Assembly: GCF_022483985.1 (NCBI RefSeq)
Contig: NZ_JAKVME010000003.1
Span: 333,001-397,000 of the forward strand
Direction of reading: 5' to 3'
Origin: Acetobacter sp.
Lineage (GTDB): Bacteria > Pseudomonadota > Alphaproteobacteria > Acetobacterales > Acetobacteraceae
DNA length: 64,000 bases
Shown: in pieces, positions 54,144 to 63,083 of the stretch
Numbering within the stretch: the first letter of the stretch is position 1
Layout: each line of letters opens with the position of its first letter
Program-made: the position numbers and the translations under genes
Notes under the pieces: generated by a model
Database searches by the model: none
What the model was told of the DNA's origin: nothing
What the model saw: only the letters and a program-made list of their open reading frames with translations

Positions 54144-56396
54144 TCAAAATCTCTGCGAAATGCCAGTCAGGATCGTCCGTCTGAGTCCGTACTGCGGCGC
54201 GCCGACACCGATGCCCGATCCGCTCCGAAGCATGTAGCGGCGGTCGAAGAGATTGGTGACATCCAGTCTCAGTTCAGTACGTTTCAGGAAAGATGTGTGA
54301 AACAGGTTGTCGAAAGACTGAACCAGCCCAAGGTTGAACGTCACGTAATTGGGGACTGAGGCACCGTTGGGGATCGCTGAATCTTCCCGAAGACCGCTGC
54401 CATAAACCATTGTCGCTGACAGACGCAGCGGATGACCGGTCTTGTGGAATGCCGTGTAACTGCCTCCTGCTGACGCCGTCCAGCGCTGGTCATGATCCAC
54501 ATGCACCCAGTGATTGCTGATATAGGCGAGATCATCTGGCGCCATATTCCACTGGGCGGAAACAATGTTTTTTCCTATGGCGCGTGACCACGCGAAATTG
54601 CCGTAAACCGTAAAGGGTCCGCGTGAATAGTCGGTGGTCACCTCATATCCGTTGACCTGACCACGCTTGTAGTTGAACGCCGACAGAATGATGGGAGATC
54701 CGAACTGTCCCTCGTCAATCATGTTGCGGGCCAGTTTGACATAGGCGTCAAAGGACGCATGCCAGTGCGGCAGGATTTCCTGCGCGAAACCGGCATCGAA
54801 ATAGTGATCCCGTTCAGACTTGACCATCGTATTCTGGAAATTGGGCGGAGCGCCCGATGTGTCGGCATACTTATTCAGCTGCGTTCCACCGACCAGCTCA
54901 AACGGAGGCGGTGTGAAGTAGCGGGAATAACCTGCATGGAATGTGCCGCCTTTCCATGGCGTCCAGACAATGTTGATCCTTGGGCTGACCTGCTTGGAGT
55001 GTGTGTATTCATCCACGCCGTCAAAACGGAGGCCGTAATTGATGGTCAGGTTTCTGAGAGGACGCCATTCATCCTGAGCATACAGCCCGTAGACCCAGCC
55101 TGTGCGGCCTGTGCCATCATGAATGGACTGAGTCAGGCCATTGAACTCCGCGTTGCCATCGTCATCCGTGCCGCTCTGTGTATAGACAGTGGCGTCCGAC
55201 TTTGAAACCGTTCTTTCCACATAAGCCTGAAAACCGAATCTGATGGTGTGCTTCGGTGCTACGCGCCATGTGAGGTCTGTCTGGTTGCCTGATGAAAAGA
55301 TCGAGCGCTGGGCGTGCTGGGCGATACCGTTATAGACAAGATCGCCGAGCGGATCGGGAGAATATCCGAGAGAACTGTAACGCGTGATCGCTGAAGTCTG
55401 TAGGCTGAGTTTTCCCATCTCCTTCTGAAGGGACAGTATTCCGAAATCAGTGATTTCCTTCTGCTGCTCGCGCAGGGAGGCGCTGTCCACACTGCCGTAA
55501 ACCTGCTGGGACAGGGCGCTGTTCAGAAAGGACGGGTTGGCAAACTGTCTCTGCTGGCCTGGATTGTTCGGAAGTTCATATTGAGCGTTCGACACACCGG
55601 CGATAAAGCTGATCCGTGTGTTTTCGTCAGCCGTGTAACGCAGATGTCCAAGGAAGTGATACTGATTGCTCAGATCATGGATCGCGTTGAAATCCGGTGT
55701 GGGGTTTTCGATGCCGACACGGTTATGCACGAAATCCGCTGTCGCGAAGTAATCCCATTTCCCGGAATGTCCGCCATATTGCAGGGACGGGAAGAAATAA
55801 TCACGAGCGCCACCGTAAATGGAAGCATTGCCGCCACTGTCAGACGTGCCGTTCTTTGTCGTGATATCAATCACACCAGCCTGAAGAAATCCGTATTCGC
55901 TGGGGAGGGCTCCGGTCGTCAGGGACATGGAGTGAGCGAAACGGGTCATGAGTGTCTGGCCAAAGACGCTCAATCCTTCCGGAAGTGCGACACCGTCAAG
56001 ACGGAACTGCACCTCGTTATGGTCGCCGCGGATATGAATCTGACCATAGCTGTCCTGCGTCACACCCGGAGCCTGCAACAGGACCGTGTTCAGTGGGGCG
56101 TTGTCACCACCGGGAATTCTTTCGATATCCGCGCGGGTGAAGTGATAGACGCTTGCCCCCGTCGAAGGTTGAAGACTGGCTCTCTGCTTATCCAGATGCG
56201 CCGTGACGATGATGTGCTCGTCACGGATCGCCGTCACTGCTTTGACCGGGGTCGTTTTGGCCGAAGAGTGTGTGGTTACAGGCGCAGGTGTCGTCGTTCC
56301 CGTCTCTGCGGCATGAGCAGGTGTGAGGACGTGCCGGGAGAACAGCAACGGGCTGGCGACAAGCAGAAAAGTAACGGGATGGACAGGGCGATTCAT
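54144..56396 (-). CDS. TonB-dependent outer membrane receptor, probably zinc-regulated
   Basis: 750 residues: signal peptide 1-29, a Thr/Pro-rich linker, the plug domain (about 75-185; VYHFTRADIERIPGG, QIHIRGDHNEVQFRLDGV), then a 22-strand barrel ending in ILTGISQRF. A Zur-like operator upstream suggests uptake of zinc or a zinc-binding metallophore, analogous to ZnuD. No His-rich loop was seen. Ligand inferred from the operator only. It stands alone. Confidence 0.88.
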   Translation of the reverse strand: MNRPVHPVTFLLVASPLLFSRHVLTPAHAAETGTTTPAPVTTHSSAKTTPVKAVTAIRDEHIIVTAHLDKQRASLQPSTGASVYHFTRADIERIPGGDNAPLNTVLLQAPGVTQDSYGQIHIRGDHNEVQFRLDGVALPEGLSVFGQTLMTRFAHSMSLTTGALPSEYGFLQAGVIDITTKNGTSDSGGNASIYGGARDYFFPSLQYGGHSGKWDYFATADFVHNRVGIENPTPDFNAIHDLSNQYHFLGHLRYTADENTRISFIAGVSNAQYELPNNPGQQRQFANPSFLNSALSQQVYGSVDSASLREQQKEITDFGILSLQKEMGKLSLQTSAITRYSSLGYSPDPLGDLVYNGIAQHAQRSIFSSGNQTDLTWRVAPKHTIRFGFQAYVERTVSKSDATVYTQSGTDDDGNAEFNGLTQSIHDGTGRTGWVYGLYAQDEWRPLRNLTINYGLRFDGVDEYTHSKQVSPRINIVWTPWKGGTFHAGYSRYFTPPPFELVGGTQLNKYADTSGAPPNFQNTMVKSERDHYFDAGFAQEILPHWHASFDAYVKLARNMIDEGQFGSPIILSAFNYKRGQVNGYEVTTDYSRGPFTVYGNFAWSRAIGKNIVSAQWNMAPDDLAYISNHWVHVDHDQRWTASAGGSYTAFHKTGHPLRLSATMVYGSGLREDSAIPNGASVPNYVTFNLGLVQSFDNLFHTSFLKRTELRLDVTNLFDRRYMLRSGSGIGVGAPQYGLRRTILTGISQRF

Positions 56397-56439
56397 TGAG
56401 CATCCGTATTGGCTGATTTCAGTTCTCCATACGATGTTA

Positions 56440-56454
56440 TGTTATAATATAACA
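56440..56454. promoter_or_regulatory. Zur-like operator upstream of the TonB receptor
   Basis: TGTTATAATATAACA, a 15-bp palindrome around one central base, 43 bp upstream of the receptor start. It matches the alphaproteobacterial Zur box, and 13 of 15 bases match the znuA operator. Confidence 0.75.
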
Positions 56455-56518
56455 ATACCTAAAATGCCGCAAAAGCCATTCCGACTAAAATTGCAGGCAC
56501 CTGATGCAGAATGGCCAA

Positions 56519-56555
56519 CAAAAAACGCTGTCCCGGCTTTTGGCCGGAACAGCGT
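56519..56555 (-). terminator. Rho-independent terminator of the sugar porter gene
   Basis: On the minus strand ACGCTGTTCCGGC / GCCGGGACAGCGT is followed by TTTTTTGTT, 55 bp past the porter stop. Confidence 0.85.
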
Positions 56556-56609
56556 CACGAGAAAGATTAACAGTCTGATTTTCCTCCGAATTAGGCCGGA
56601 GAAAAACGA

Positions 56610-58082
56610 TCAGAGGTTGTCAGTAATTCTGGGACTTTGTCCAATTCTGGGACGGAAGGTGCCCTGACGGAGAGTCGTCTCGATGTCCTCAAGCGAGGCC
56701 CCGACTGTTTCAGGAACCAGCAGAAAGACGAAGATGACACTGACCAGATTGACGCCGGCATAGAACCACATGGTGCCGCCGAGTGTCAGGGTCTGCACCA
56801 GTTCCAGCGTGGTGGCCGTGACGACGAGGTTGCTGCCCCACAGAACCGCAGCATGGGCGCTGGTTGCAGCGCCACGCATCGGCAGCGGGAACATTTCCGC
56901 TCCGGTCAGCCAGCCGACAACCTGAATACCGCCGGAATTGAACAGCATGAACAGCAGCAGGAAAGCAAGAACGGCGAAGCTGCCGATACTGCCGGGCGCC
57001 GGGTGCAGCGCGAAGCAGATTCCCAGCCCGACAAGACTGAGCACGGCCCCCGGCCCCATGATCAGCATCAGGCGACGACGCCCGATCCGGTCAACGAACA
57101 GGCACCCGAGCAGGGTCATGATGCAGTAGACAACCGCCACACCAAGGCTGGCCCAGAGCGACCACTGTGAACCGAAACCGGCGTCGGTCAGAAAGGTCGG
57201 GGTGTAGTAGATCATCATCTCCAGACCGCCCGCCTGCGTGAAGAAGGCGACCCCGAGCGCCGCGATCACCGCAGGCCGGACCCAGGGGAGTGTCAGGCCT
57301 TTCCAGCCCCGCTCCGTGGTGTTGATCTTCTGCATGTTCGAGTGAATTTCACGAACTTCCTTCTGCACGCTCTCCCGTGTGGTGCGGATGCGTCCAAGCT
57401 GTTCCGCCGCAACGTCCAGACCCTCGTTGCGGGCGGTCCAGCGCGGACTTTTCGGCAGGAAGAACATCACGATGAAAACGAAGCCTGCCGGGATGGCCGC
57501 CGCCGCTACCATCGGACGCCAGCCCCATTCGTCGCGCATCAGAAGACCGGCGATATTGGCGAGCAGAATGCCGATGCCGATCGCCACATTGAACAATGTG
57601 ACGAGATTACCGCGTCTTTTCGGTGGAGCCAGCTCGGAGATATAGGTCGGCACGACCTGCGTTGAGCCGCCGACAGCCAGACCGAGGAAAAATCGTGCCG
57701 TAATCAGAAGATTTATGCTCGGCGCCAGTGCGCAGGCGATCGATCCCATGACAAAGATGGCCGTGACGAAGATGACGGTGGCCCGACGACCAAATTTTTC
57801 AGAGGACCAGCCGAAACCGATCGCTCCCACCGCGGCTCCCGCGAGAATGGCGGACGCCACCCATTCCTGCTGGGTAATGGAGAGATGGAAATCCTGCTTG
57901 ATCAGCAGAAGCGCGCCGGAAATGATGCCTGTATCGTATCCATAGAGGCCGCCGCAGATGGCGGCCACGATGGTTGCGATCCATAGGGTTTTGTCTGCGT
58001 TCGGTGAAATCTCAACCGATTTCAGGACAGATGACAGGGATGGCCCCGGACTGTTTGTGGTAGTCAATCGTGTGGTCTCCAT
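56610..58082 (-). CDS. MFS sugar:proton symporter
   Basis: 490 residues, 12 TM helices, sugar porter family. Signatures: GGLYGYDTGIISGALL, SEKFGRRATVIFVTA, PTYISELAPPKRRG, DRIGRRRLML and VPETVG at the C-terminus. Closest to bacterial galactose/xylose/arabinose symporters. It is a single gene with a terminator; no sugar-metabolism genes adjoin. Confidence 0.9.
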   Translation of the reverse strand: METTRLTTTNSPGPSLSSVLKSVEISPNADKTLWIATIVAAICGGLYGYDTGIISGALLLIKQDFHLSITQQEWVASAILAGAAVGAIGFGWSSEKFGRRATVIFVTAIFVMGSIACALAPSINLLITARFFLGLAVGGSTQVVPTYISELAPPKRRGNLVTLFNVAIGIGILLANIAGLLMRDEWGWRPMVAAAAIPAGFVFIVMFFLPKSPRWTARNEGLDVAAEQLGRIRTTRESVQKEVREIHSNMQKINTTERGWKGLTLPWVRPAVIAALGVAFFTQAGGLEMMIYYTPTFLTDAGFGSQWSLWASLGVAVVYCIMTLLGCLFVDRIGRRRLMLIMGPGAVLSLVGLGICFALHPAPGSIGSFAVLAFLLLFMLFNSGGIQVVGWLTGAEMFPLPMRGAATSAHAAVLWGSNLVVTATTLELVQTLTLGGTMWFYAGVNLVSVIFVFLLVPETVGASLEDIETTLRQGTFRPRIGQSPRITDNL

Positions 58083-58574
58083 GATGACATTGCTGGAAAA
58101 GAGGAAAGTCCTTTCGGAGAGAAAAGGTTCCCGAACCGTCTGTCGCAGTCTGATTCTGTGGAAACACTCTGGATTATGAAGCCCGGAGCTGGATCATCCA
58201 CTTCAGAAAATTCCCGGTCAGAATTTCGTTATGAAATCCTGTTTCAAAAAGGGAATTTTTTCGCTTTTAACTCTGTGTCGTTTTCTGATCCTAGAAATAT
58301 TACGACAAATTCATGGTTTTGTGAACATTTAATTTTTTAAAAAATGTGATATTGAAAAAATACTTTATATAAAATGATAATTTCTAATATATTTTTTTGA
58401 TTGGTGCGGCTCCCGCGAATTCGTGAAAACATTCCTTGATTCTGTCTGCATGAAAACGGACTGATCCCTCCACCCTGACTGATCTGGTCTGAAACCGGGC
58501 TGTGTATGATATGGCGGTGCTCCGCCTGAAGCTGATGGAGCGGCTTCCACCCCTGTAACTCCAGCATCAGGACA
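58083..58574. other. Intergenic region upstream of the sugar porter
   Basis: About 490 bp with no confident gene. AT-rich between 58240 and 58420, consistent with the promoter of the porter gene and old non-coding sequence. A 205-codon frame across it is a shadow. Confidence 0.4.
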
Positions 58575-58575
58575 T

Positions 58576-58607
58576 AAAAAAAGCCCGGGCTATAAAGCTC
58601 CGGGCCG
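58576..58607 (-). terminator. Rho-independent terminator of the Gly/Trp-rich protein gene
   Basis: On the minus strand GCCCGGAG...CCCGGGC is followed by TTTTTTT, 30 bp past the stop codon. Confidence 0.85.
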
Positions 58608-58637
58608 GAAGTCGTGTCGGTCTGATGTATGATGTCG

Positions 58638-59033
58638 TTACCAGCCGCCGTAATAAGAGCCGTAAACCGGCACTGCGGGTACGACCGCATAAGGCGCAGG
58701 GGCCACATAAACCGGCGGCGGAGGTGGCGGAGGAGCGTAGACCATGCGAGGCGGCGGCGGTGAGTTCGCCATGGCCATACCGGCCACGGCTCCGAGCGCC
58801 ATTCCGCCGATAATGCCACCCGCGATGGCGCCGCCGCCCCATCTGTCATGGTGACGCCATCCGGGGCCGCCGCCCCAACCACCACCCCAGCCGCCATGAC
58901 GGCCACCACCCCACCCACCACGGGGGCCACCGCCCCAGTGCTGGGCATGCGCATGGGCAGGCAGCGTCACGGAGCCGGCGACAAGGCCGAGCAGGGCAGG
59001 AATAGCGACGAGAGAGCGAAGATATTTGTTCAT
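58638..59033 (-). CDS. Gly/Trp/Pro-rich secreted protein
   Basis: 131 residues. Signal peptide 1-30 (LVAIPALLGLVAGSVTLPAHAHA). The mature part has GGW repeats (GGWGGGRHGGWGGG), a glycine-zipper-like hydrophobic stretch (GGIIGGMALGAVAGMAMA), then poly-Pro and Tyr-rich ending. Similar low-complexity envelope proteins are common in Acetobacteraceae; function unknown. Confidence 0.78.
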   Translation of the reverse strand: MNKYLRSLVAIPALLGLVAGSVTLPAHAHAQHWGGGPRGGWGGGRHGGWGGGWGGGPGWRHHDRWGGGAIAGGIIGGMALGAVAGMAMANSPPPPRMVYAPPPPPPPVYVAPAPYAVVPAVPVYGSYYGGW

Positions 59034-59194
59034 GTCATGTGTCCCGGATCATGAGCGGGCGTGAATAGCAGGCTCGTTGTCCTTGTATGAGACACATGAA
59101 AACCTGTTTTCATGGCGAATTATGGGCAGACTCATTGCCGTTATCACACGACAACATGAAAATCGTGTAATGGCGGGTTGCCCTCACCAGACGA

Positions 59195-59674
59195 CTATCC
59201 GCGCAAATCTTTCGCTGCCGCCTCAACCAGCGCGACGTGCTCGGCAGGCTTCACCTTGCGCCAGAACGCCTTGATCCGGCCATCCGCGCCGACAAGGAAG
59301 GAGCTGCGCTCCATCCCGAAATAGGTCCGTCCGTACATCGATTTCTCAACCCATGTGCCGTACTGATCGGCGAGCGCATGCTCAGGATCGCTGGCCAGCG
59401 GGAACTCCAGACCATACTTGTCCGCGAATTTGTCGATCTTCGCGACAGGGTCAGGGCTGACGCCGATCACGGTGAGATCCAGCCTGCCCAGCGCGGGGAG
59501 GGCTTCCTGAATGCCGCAGGCCTGCGTAGTGCAGCCGGGCGTGTCCGCTTTTGGATAGAAATAGAGCAGGTAGGGCTTGCCCGAAAGAGCGTCGCTCGAA
59601 ACCGTGCGGCCTCTGCTGGCTTCAAGGGTGAAATCAGGGGCCTTGTCGCCCACCTTGATGGAATCTGTGCTCAT
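59195..59674 (-). CDS. bcp: Thioredoxin-dependent peroxiredoxin Bcp
   Basis: 159 residues. Peroxidatic Cys48 in FYPKADTPGCTTQACGI, with Cys53 as the resolving position of BCP enzymes. It reduces organic peroxides and H2O2 in the cytoplasm. The ATG at 59674 (MSTDSIKVGDKAPDF) is chosen; an upstream TTG-like start at 59731 adds an unlikely basic leader. Confidence 0.93.
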   Translation of the reverse strand: MSTDSIKVGDKAPDFTLEASRGRTVSSDALSGKPYLLYFYPKADTPGCTTQACGIQEALPALGRLDLTVIGVSPDPVAKIDKFADKYGLEFPLASDPEHALADQYGTWVEKSMYGRTYFGMERSSFLVGADGRIKAFWRKVKPAEHVALVEAAAKDLRG

Positions 59675-59774
59675 GCGGCGAGCCTGCCTCAGAGGACGGC
59701 CTGCCGCAACCTGAATTCGTGGAAGCAGCAACCGTCCTATAGATTGATCTTTCCTGCCGGGAGAAAGTGACAGA

Positions 59775-59850
59775 CAGTTCCCCTAACCTCGCCAGAGGTG
59801 GGACCTTCGAGAACTGTTTGTCATCAATAAATCAGGATGAAGGGGCCGCC
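59775..59850. repeat. Diverged REP-like element, copy 4
   Basis: CATCAATAAATCAGGATGAAGGGGCC resembles the tail after copy 3 (ATCAATAAATCGGGGTG), joined to a CCTCGCCAGAGG palindrome. It lies between glnE and bcp. Confidence 0.4.
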
Positions 59851-59853
59851 GGA

Positions 59854-62800
59854 TCAGCCCGCATCCGTGACAGGGCCGATCAACCGCGTGAACAGTCCGC
59901 GCACGGTCTCCGCCAGTTCTTCGATTTCCTCCCGCAGGGTTGAGACCCCCGGCACATCCATCGTCCGACAGAGAAGATCCAGCGTGGCGGCGGGCAGTTC
60001 CTGCGCCGGATCAACGGGTGGCTTCGGTCCGCACAGTAGTCTGAGGACGCTTTGCAGACTTCTCCATCGCTCATCGGCTTCAAGCAGGACGGTCGCCTGT
60101 TCCGGCGACAGCAAGCGCGCTTTGGCCAGAAGTCCAAAGGCCTGTGAGGTGACGGGAGAGCGCACCCGCGCGGACTCCGATGTGAGCTGAAGAGCTTGTG
60201 CGATGAACTCCACCTCCATCAGTCCGCCCGGTCGCCGCTTGACGTCCCACGGGCTGGAGGGTGGCAGATCACGGGCGAGACGGCTCCGCATGGCGGCGGC
60301 GTCCTCCCTCACTTTCCCGGCGGGACGGCGGGCGTCCGGCGATAGAGCCGCTTCAATATCCTCGCGCAGGGATTTTTTCAGGCGGGTTCTGACGCCGCTT
60401 TCTCCCGTGATGCTGACAAGCCGCGCCCGTGTCAGCGCCATGCGCTCCCACGTCCATGATTCCTCCGCATGATAGCGACGGAAGGCGGAAAGCGACACGG
60501 CGACCGGTCCCGCCGCACCCGACGGACGCAGACGCATGTCCACCGGATAAAGCGGACCTTCCGAGTCCGGCGCGGTCAAGGCGCCGATAAAGCTGTGCGC
60601 CAGCCGGAGATAATATTGTGACACGGTCAGGGTGCGCCCGCCCCCTCTGGGCAGCGCCGTGCTTTCGGTCACATGGTCCGGATGGTCGAAGATCATCATC
60701 AGATCGAGGTCGGACCCGGCCATCATCTCCCGCGATCCGGCCTTGCCCAGCGCCAGCACGGCGATGCCCCCGCCCTCCACCCTGCCGTGGCGCGCCCGGT
60801 GCGTGTGGAAAACACTGTCGAGCAGCGCCGTCATGACGGCATCCGCGACATCGGTGCGTTCCTGCGCCGCCGTGTCTTCGTCCAGCCGCCCTTCCAGCCG
60901 GGCGACGGAAAGGCGGAATTCCTCGGCCCGCACGACTGGGCGCAGCCGGGTGACCAGAAGCTCGGAATCAGGCTTTTCCGCTGCCAGAAGCCGAACCTGC
61001 TCCGGCGCGAAGGTGGCTGCGACGGGGAGATTTTCCTCCTCTTCCTCCTGAAGTTCCAGCAGTCCTTCCAGCGCGGACGGACTGTCCGCGAGATGGTTGG
61101 CGAGAAAGGGCGAGGCGTCGAAAATCGCCGCGATCCGGTCGATCAGCGCGGGATTGCGCTCCAGCAGGGAGAGCAACTGCACTCCGGCGCGTTGCCGCGA
61201 AAGAAGTGTGTCAAAGTGGCGCAGACAGGCCAGCGGATCACGCCGGGCGATGAAGCTGGCGAGCAGATCGGGCATCAGCCCCCGGAGCAGGGCATGGGCG
61301 CGGTCCGAGCGGAGCGCCCTGCGGCTGTTGCCTGCCCAGTGACCGAGGATCGTCGCGGCGTCATCACATCCGGCCTGCGGAAAACCGAGTTCGCCGAGGC
61401 GGGCGGGCAACTCATCCGAACCGAGATCGAGCAGCGCTTCCTCCGGACGGATTCTGCGGGTGGGCGTGCTGAAATGCTTCTCGAAAATACGCCGCGCCGC
61501 CCGCATCTGCGGCAGCAGATCCAGCGCGAAATCGCCCCCGCTCCCGTAACCAAGAAAGACCGCGAGATCGTTGAAGCGCTCTTCCGTGTCCGGAAGCCGG
61601 TGGGTCTGCTGGTCGGCCCGCATCTGCACCCGATGTTCGACAATCCGCAGCAGACGGTAGGCGCGGGCGAGACTTTCGGCCTCTTCCCGTGGCATGTGGC
61701 CGGAACGCGTCAGCGTGCGGAGCGCGCCGAGCGTGGTTGGATCGCGCAGGCTCGGTGTTCGTCCTCCCCAGACAAGCTGCATCGCCTGAGCGACGAACTC
61801 GATCTCGCGGATGCCGCCTTCTCCGAGCTTGGCGTTATGGCCGAGCAGCCATCGGACACCTTCCTCCGGGTCGGTCAGTGTCGAATCGGCCATCTTCGCC
61901 AGTCCGGAGCGGCCCGGTTTGCGGTGCTGGTCGATCTTGGCCTTCATGACGTGAATGTCGTCAATCAGGGCGAAGTCGAGATGACGTCGCCAGACAAACG
62001 GGTGGATGGCGGTCAGGAATGCGCGTCCCAGCCGGATGTTTCCCGCGACAGGCCGCGCCTTGGTCATGGCGGCGCGTTCCCATGTCTGGCCCAGACTTTC
62101 GTAATAGGCGATGGCGGCGGGGAGCGAGACGGCGAGCGGCGTCGCGGAGGGATCGGGACGCAGGCGCAGATCGGTCCGGAAAACGTAGCCATTCGCGTCA
62201 CGCGCTTCCATGAGGCGGACAAGGTCGCTAGTCATGCGGATGAAAGTCTGCCGGGCCGTATCGGGGTCCGCGTGAAGATCAGCGTCGAAAAGCACGACAA
62301 GATCGATGTCCGAGGAGAAGTTCAGTTCCCGCGCCCCGAGTTTCCCCATCGCCAGAACGACATAGCCGCTGCCGCGCGTGGGCCGGGCCGGATCTTTCAG
62401 GGACAGCCGTCCCCTGTCGTGCGCCGAGCGCAGCAAATGCCTGACCGCCGCGTCGAGAGTGCTTTCAGCCAGACGCGACAGCGTCTGCGTAACGGTTTCC
62501 AGAGACCAGAAATCGCCGATGTCCGCCAGCGCGCAGGTCAGCGCGATCCGGTTCTTGGCGTCGCGCATGGCGCGGGCCAGCGTGTCATGGTCGATATCCG
62601 GCGGCAGGGCGTCGATTTCGGCAAAAGTGGCCTCGGCGAAGCTGTCCGGACCGTTGCGCAGCAGGGTCGCGAAGTCGGCGGGGCTGCGCAACGCGAGTTC
62701 GGTCAGGTAGGGGCTATTGCCGCCCATGGCCGCCAGAAGCCCCGGCACGCCGGGTTCTTCCAGCAGAACGGGTTCCAGCCCGGCCTCCCGCCAGCGTTCG

Positions 62801-63045
62801 GCAAGATCCTCCCGAAACCGCGCCAGCGCGTTTGGGTCCGCGGGATCAGGCCATGCGAGTTCAGGCCAGGAAGCCGCCCTCCTGCGGCCCCGCCAGCCTG
62901 CGCCGCCGGAGCGACCGGCAGGGCTGACGGCGGAGGCGGATGGAACCTCTTGCGGCATGCCATCGTTTGGACGCATTGCCCCCTTTTCTGGGGGGGTATG
63001 GTCCGTCAGGGAACGGATCGGGGAAGAAGAGGTGCGTCGCGACAT
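59854..63045 (-). CDS. glnE: Bifunctional glutamine synthetase adenylyltransferase GlnE
   Basis: 1063 residues with two nucleotidyltransferase domains: the deadenylylating N-half (FSSDIDLVVLFD) and adenylylating C-half (AGSDLDLMMIFDH), each followed by a helical GlnD-UR domain (GGIREIEFVAQAMQ; GGLMEVEFIAQALQ). It controls glutamine synthetase activity by nitrogen status. The N-terminal 60 residues are poorly conserved, so the start could be MRPNDG at 62976 instead. Confidence 0.95.
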   Translation of the reverse strand: MSRRTSSSPIRSLTDHTPPEKGAMRPNDGMPQEVPSASAVSPAGRSGGAGWRGRRRAASWPELAWPDPADPNALARFREDLAERWREAGLEPVLLEEPGVPGLLAAMGGNSPYLTELALRSPADFATLLRNGPDSFAEATFAEIDALPPDIDHDTLARAMRDAKNRIALTCALADIGDFWSLETVTQTLSRLAESTLDAAVRHLLRSAHDRGRLSLKDPARPTRGSGYVVLAMGKLGARELNFSSDIDLVVLFDADLHADPDTARQTFIRMTSDLVRLMEARDANGYVFRTDLRLRPDPSATPLAVSLPAAIAYYESLGQTWERAAMTKARPVAGNIRLGRAFLTAIHPFVWRRHLDFALIDDIHVMKAKIDQHRKPGRSGLAKMADSTLTDPEEGVRWLLGHNAKLGEGGIREIEFVAQAMQLVWGGRTPSLRDPTTLGALRTLTRSGHMPREEAESLARAYRLLRIVEHRVQMRADQQTHRLPDTEERFNDLAVFLGYGSGGDFALDLLPQMRAARRIFEKHFSTPTRRIRPEEALLDLGSDELPARLGELGFPQAGCDDAATILGHWAGNSRRALRSDRAHALLRGLMPDLLASFIARRDPLACLRHFDTLLSRQRAGVQLLSLLERNPALIDRIAAIFDASPFLANHLADSPSALEGLLELQEEEEENLPVAATFAPEQVRLLAAEKPDSELLVTRLRPVVRAEEFRLSVARLEGRLDEDTAAQERTDVADAVMTALLDSVFHTHRARHGRVEGGGIAVLALGKAGSREMMAGSDLDLMMIFDHPDHVTESTALPRGGGRTLTVSQYYLRLAHSFIGALTAPDSEGPLYPVDMRLRPSGAAGPVAVSLSAFRRYHAEESWTWERMALTRARLVSITGESGVRTRLKKSLREDIEAALSPDARRPAGKVREDAAAMRSRLARDLPPSSPWDVKRRPGGLMEVEFIAQALQLTSESARVRSPVTSQAFGLLAKARLLSPEQATVLLEADERWRSLQSVLRLLCGPKPPVDPAQELPAATLDLLCRTMDVPGVSTLREEIEELAETVRGLFTRLIGPVTDAG

Positions 63046-63083
63046 GGGCTTTACGGAATGATCGGGCGGACAGGGTGGCGGTG

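Noticed and set aside
58337..58954. 205-codon minus-strand frame overlapping the Gly/Trp-rich gene
   Set aside because: Out of frame with the signal-peptide-bearing gene at 58638-59033 and crosses its terminator.
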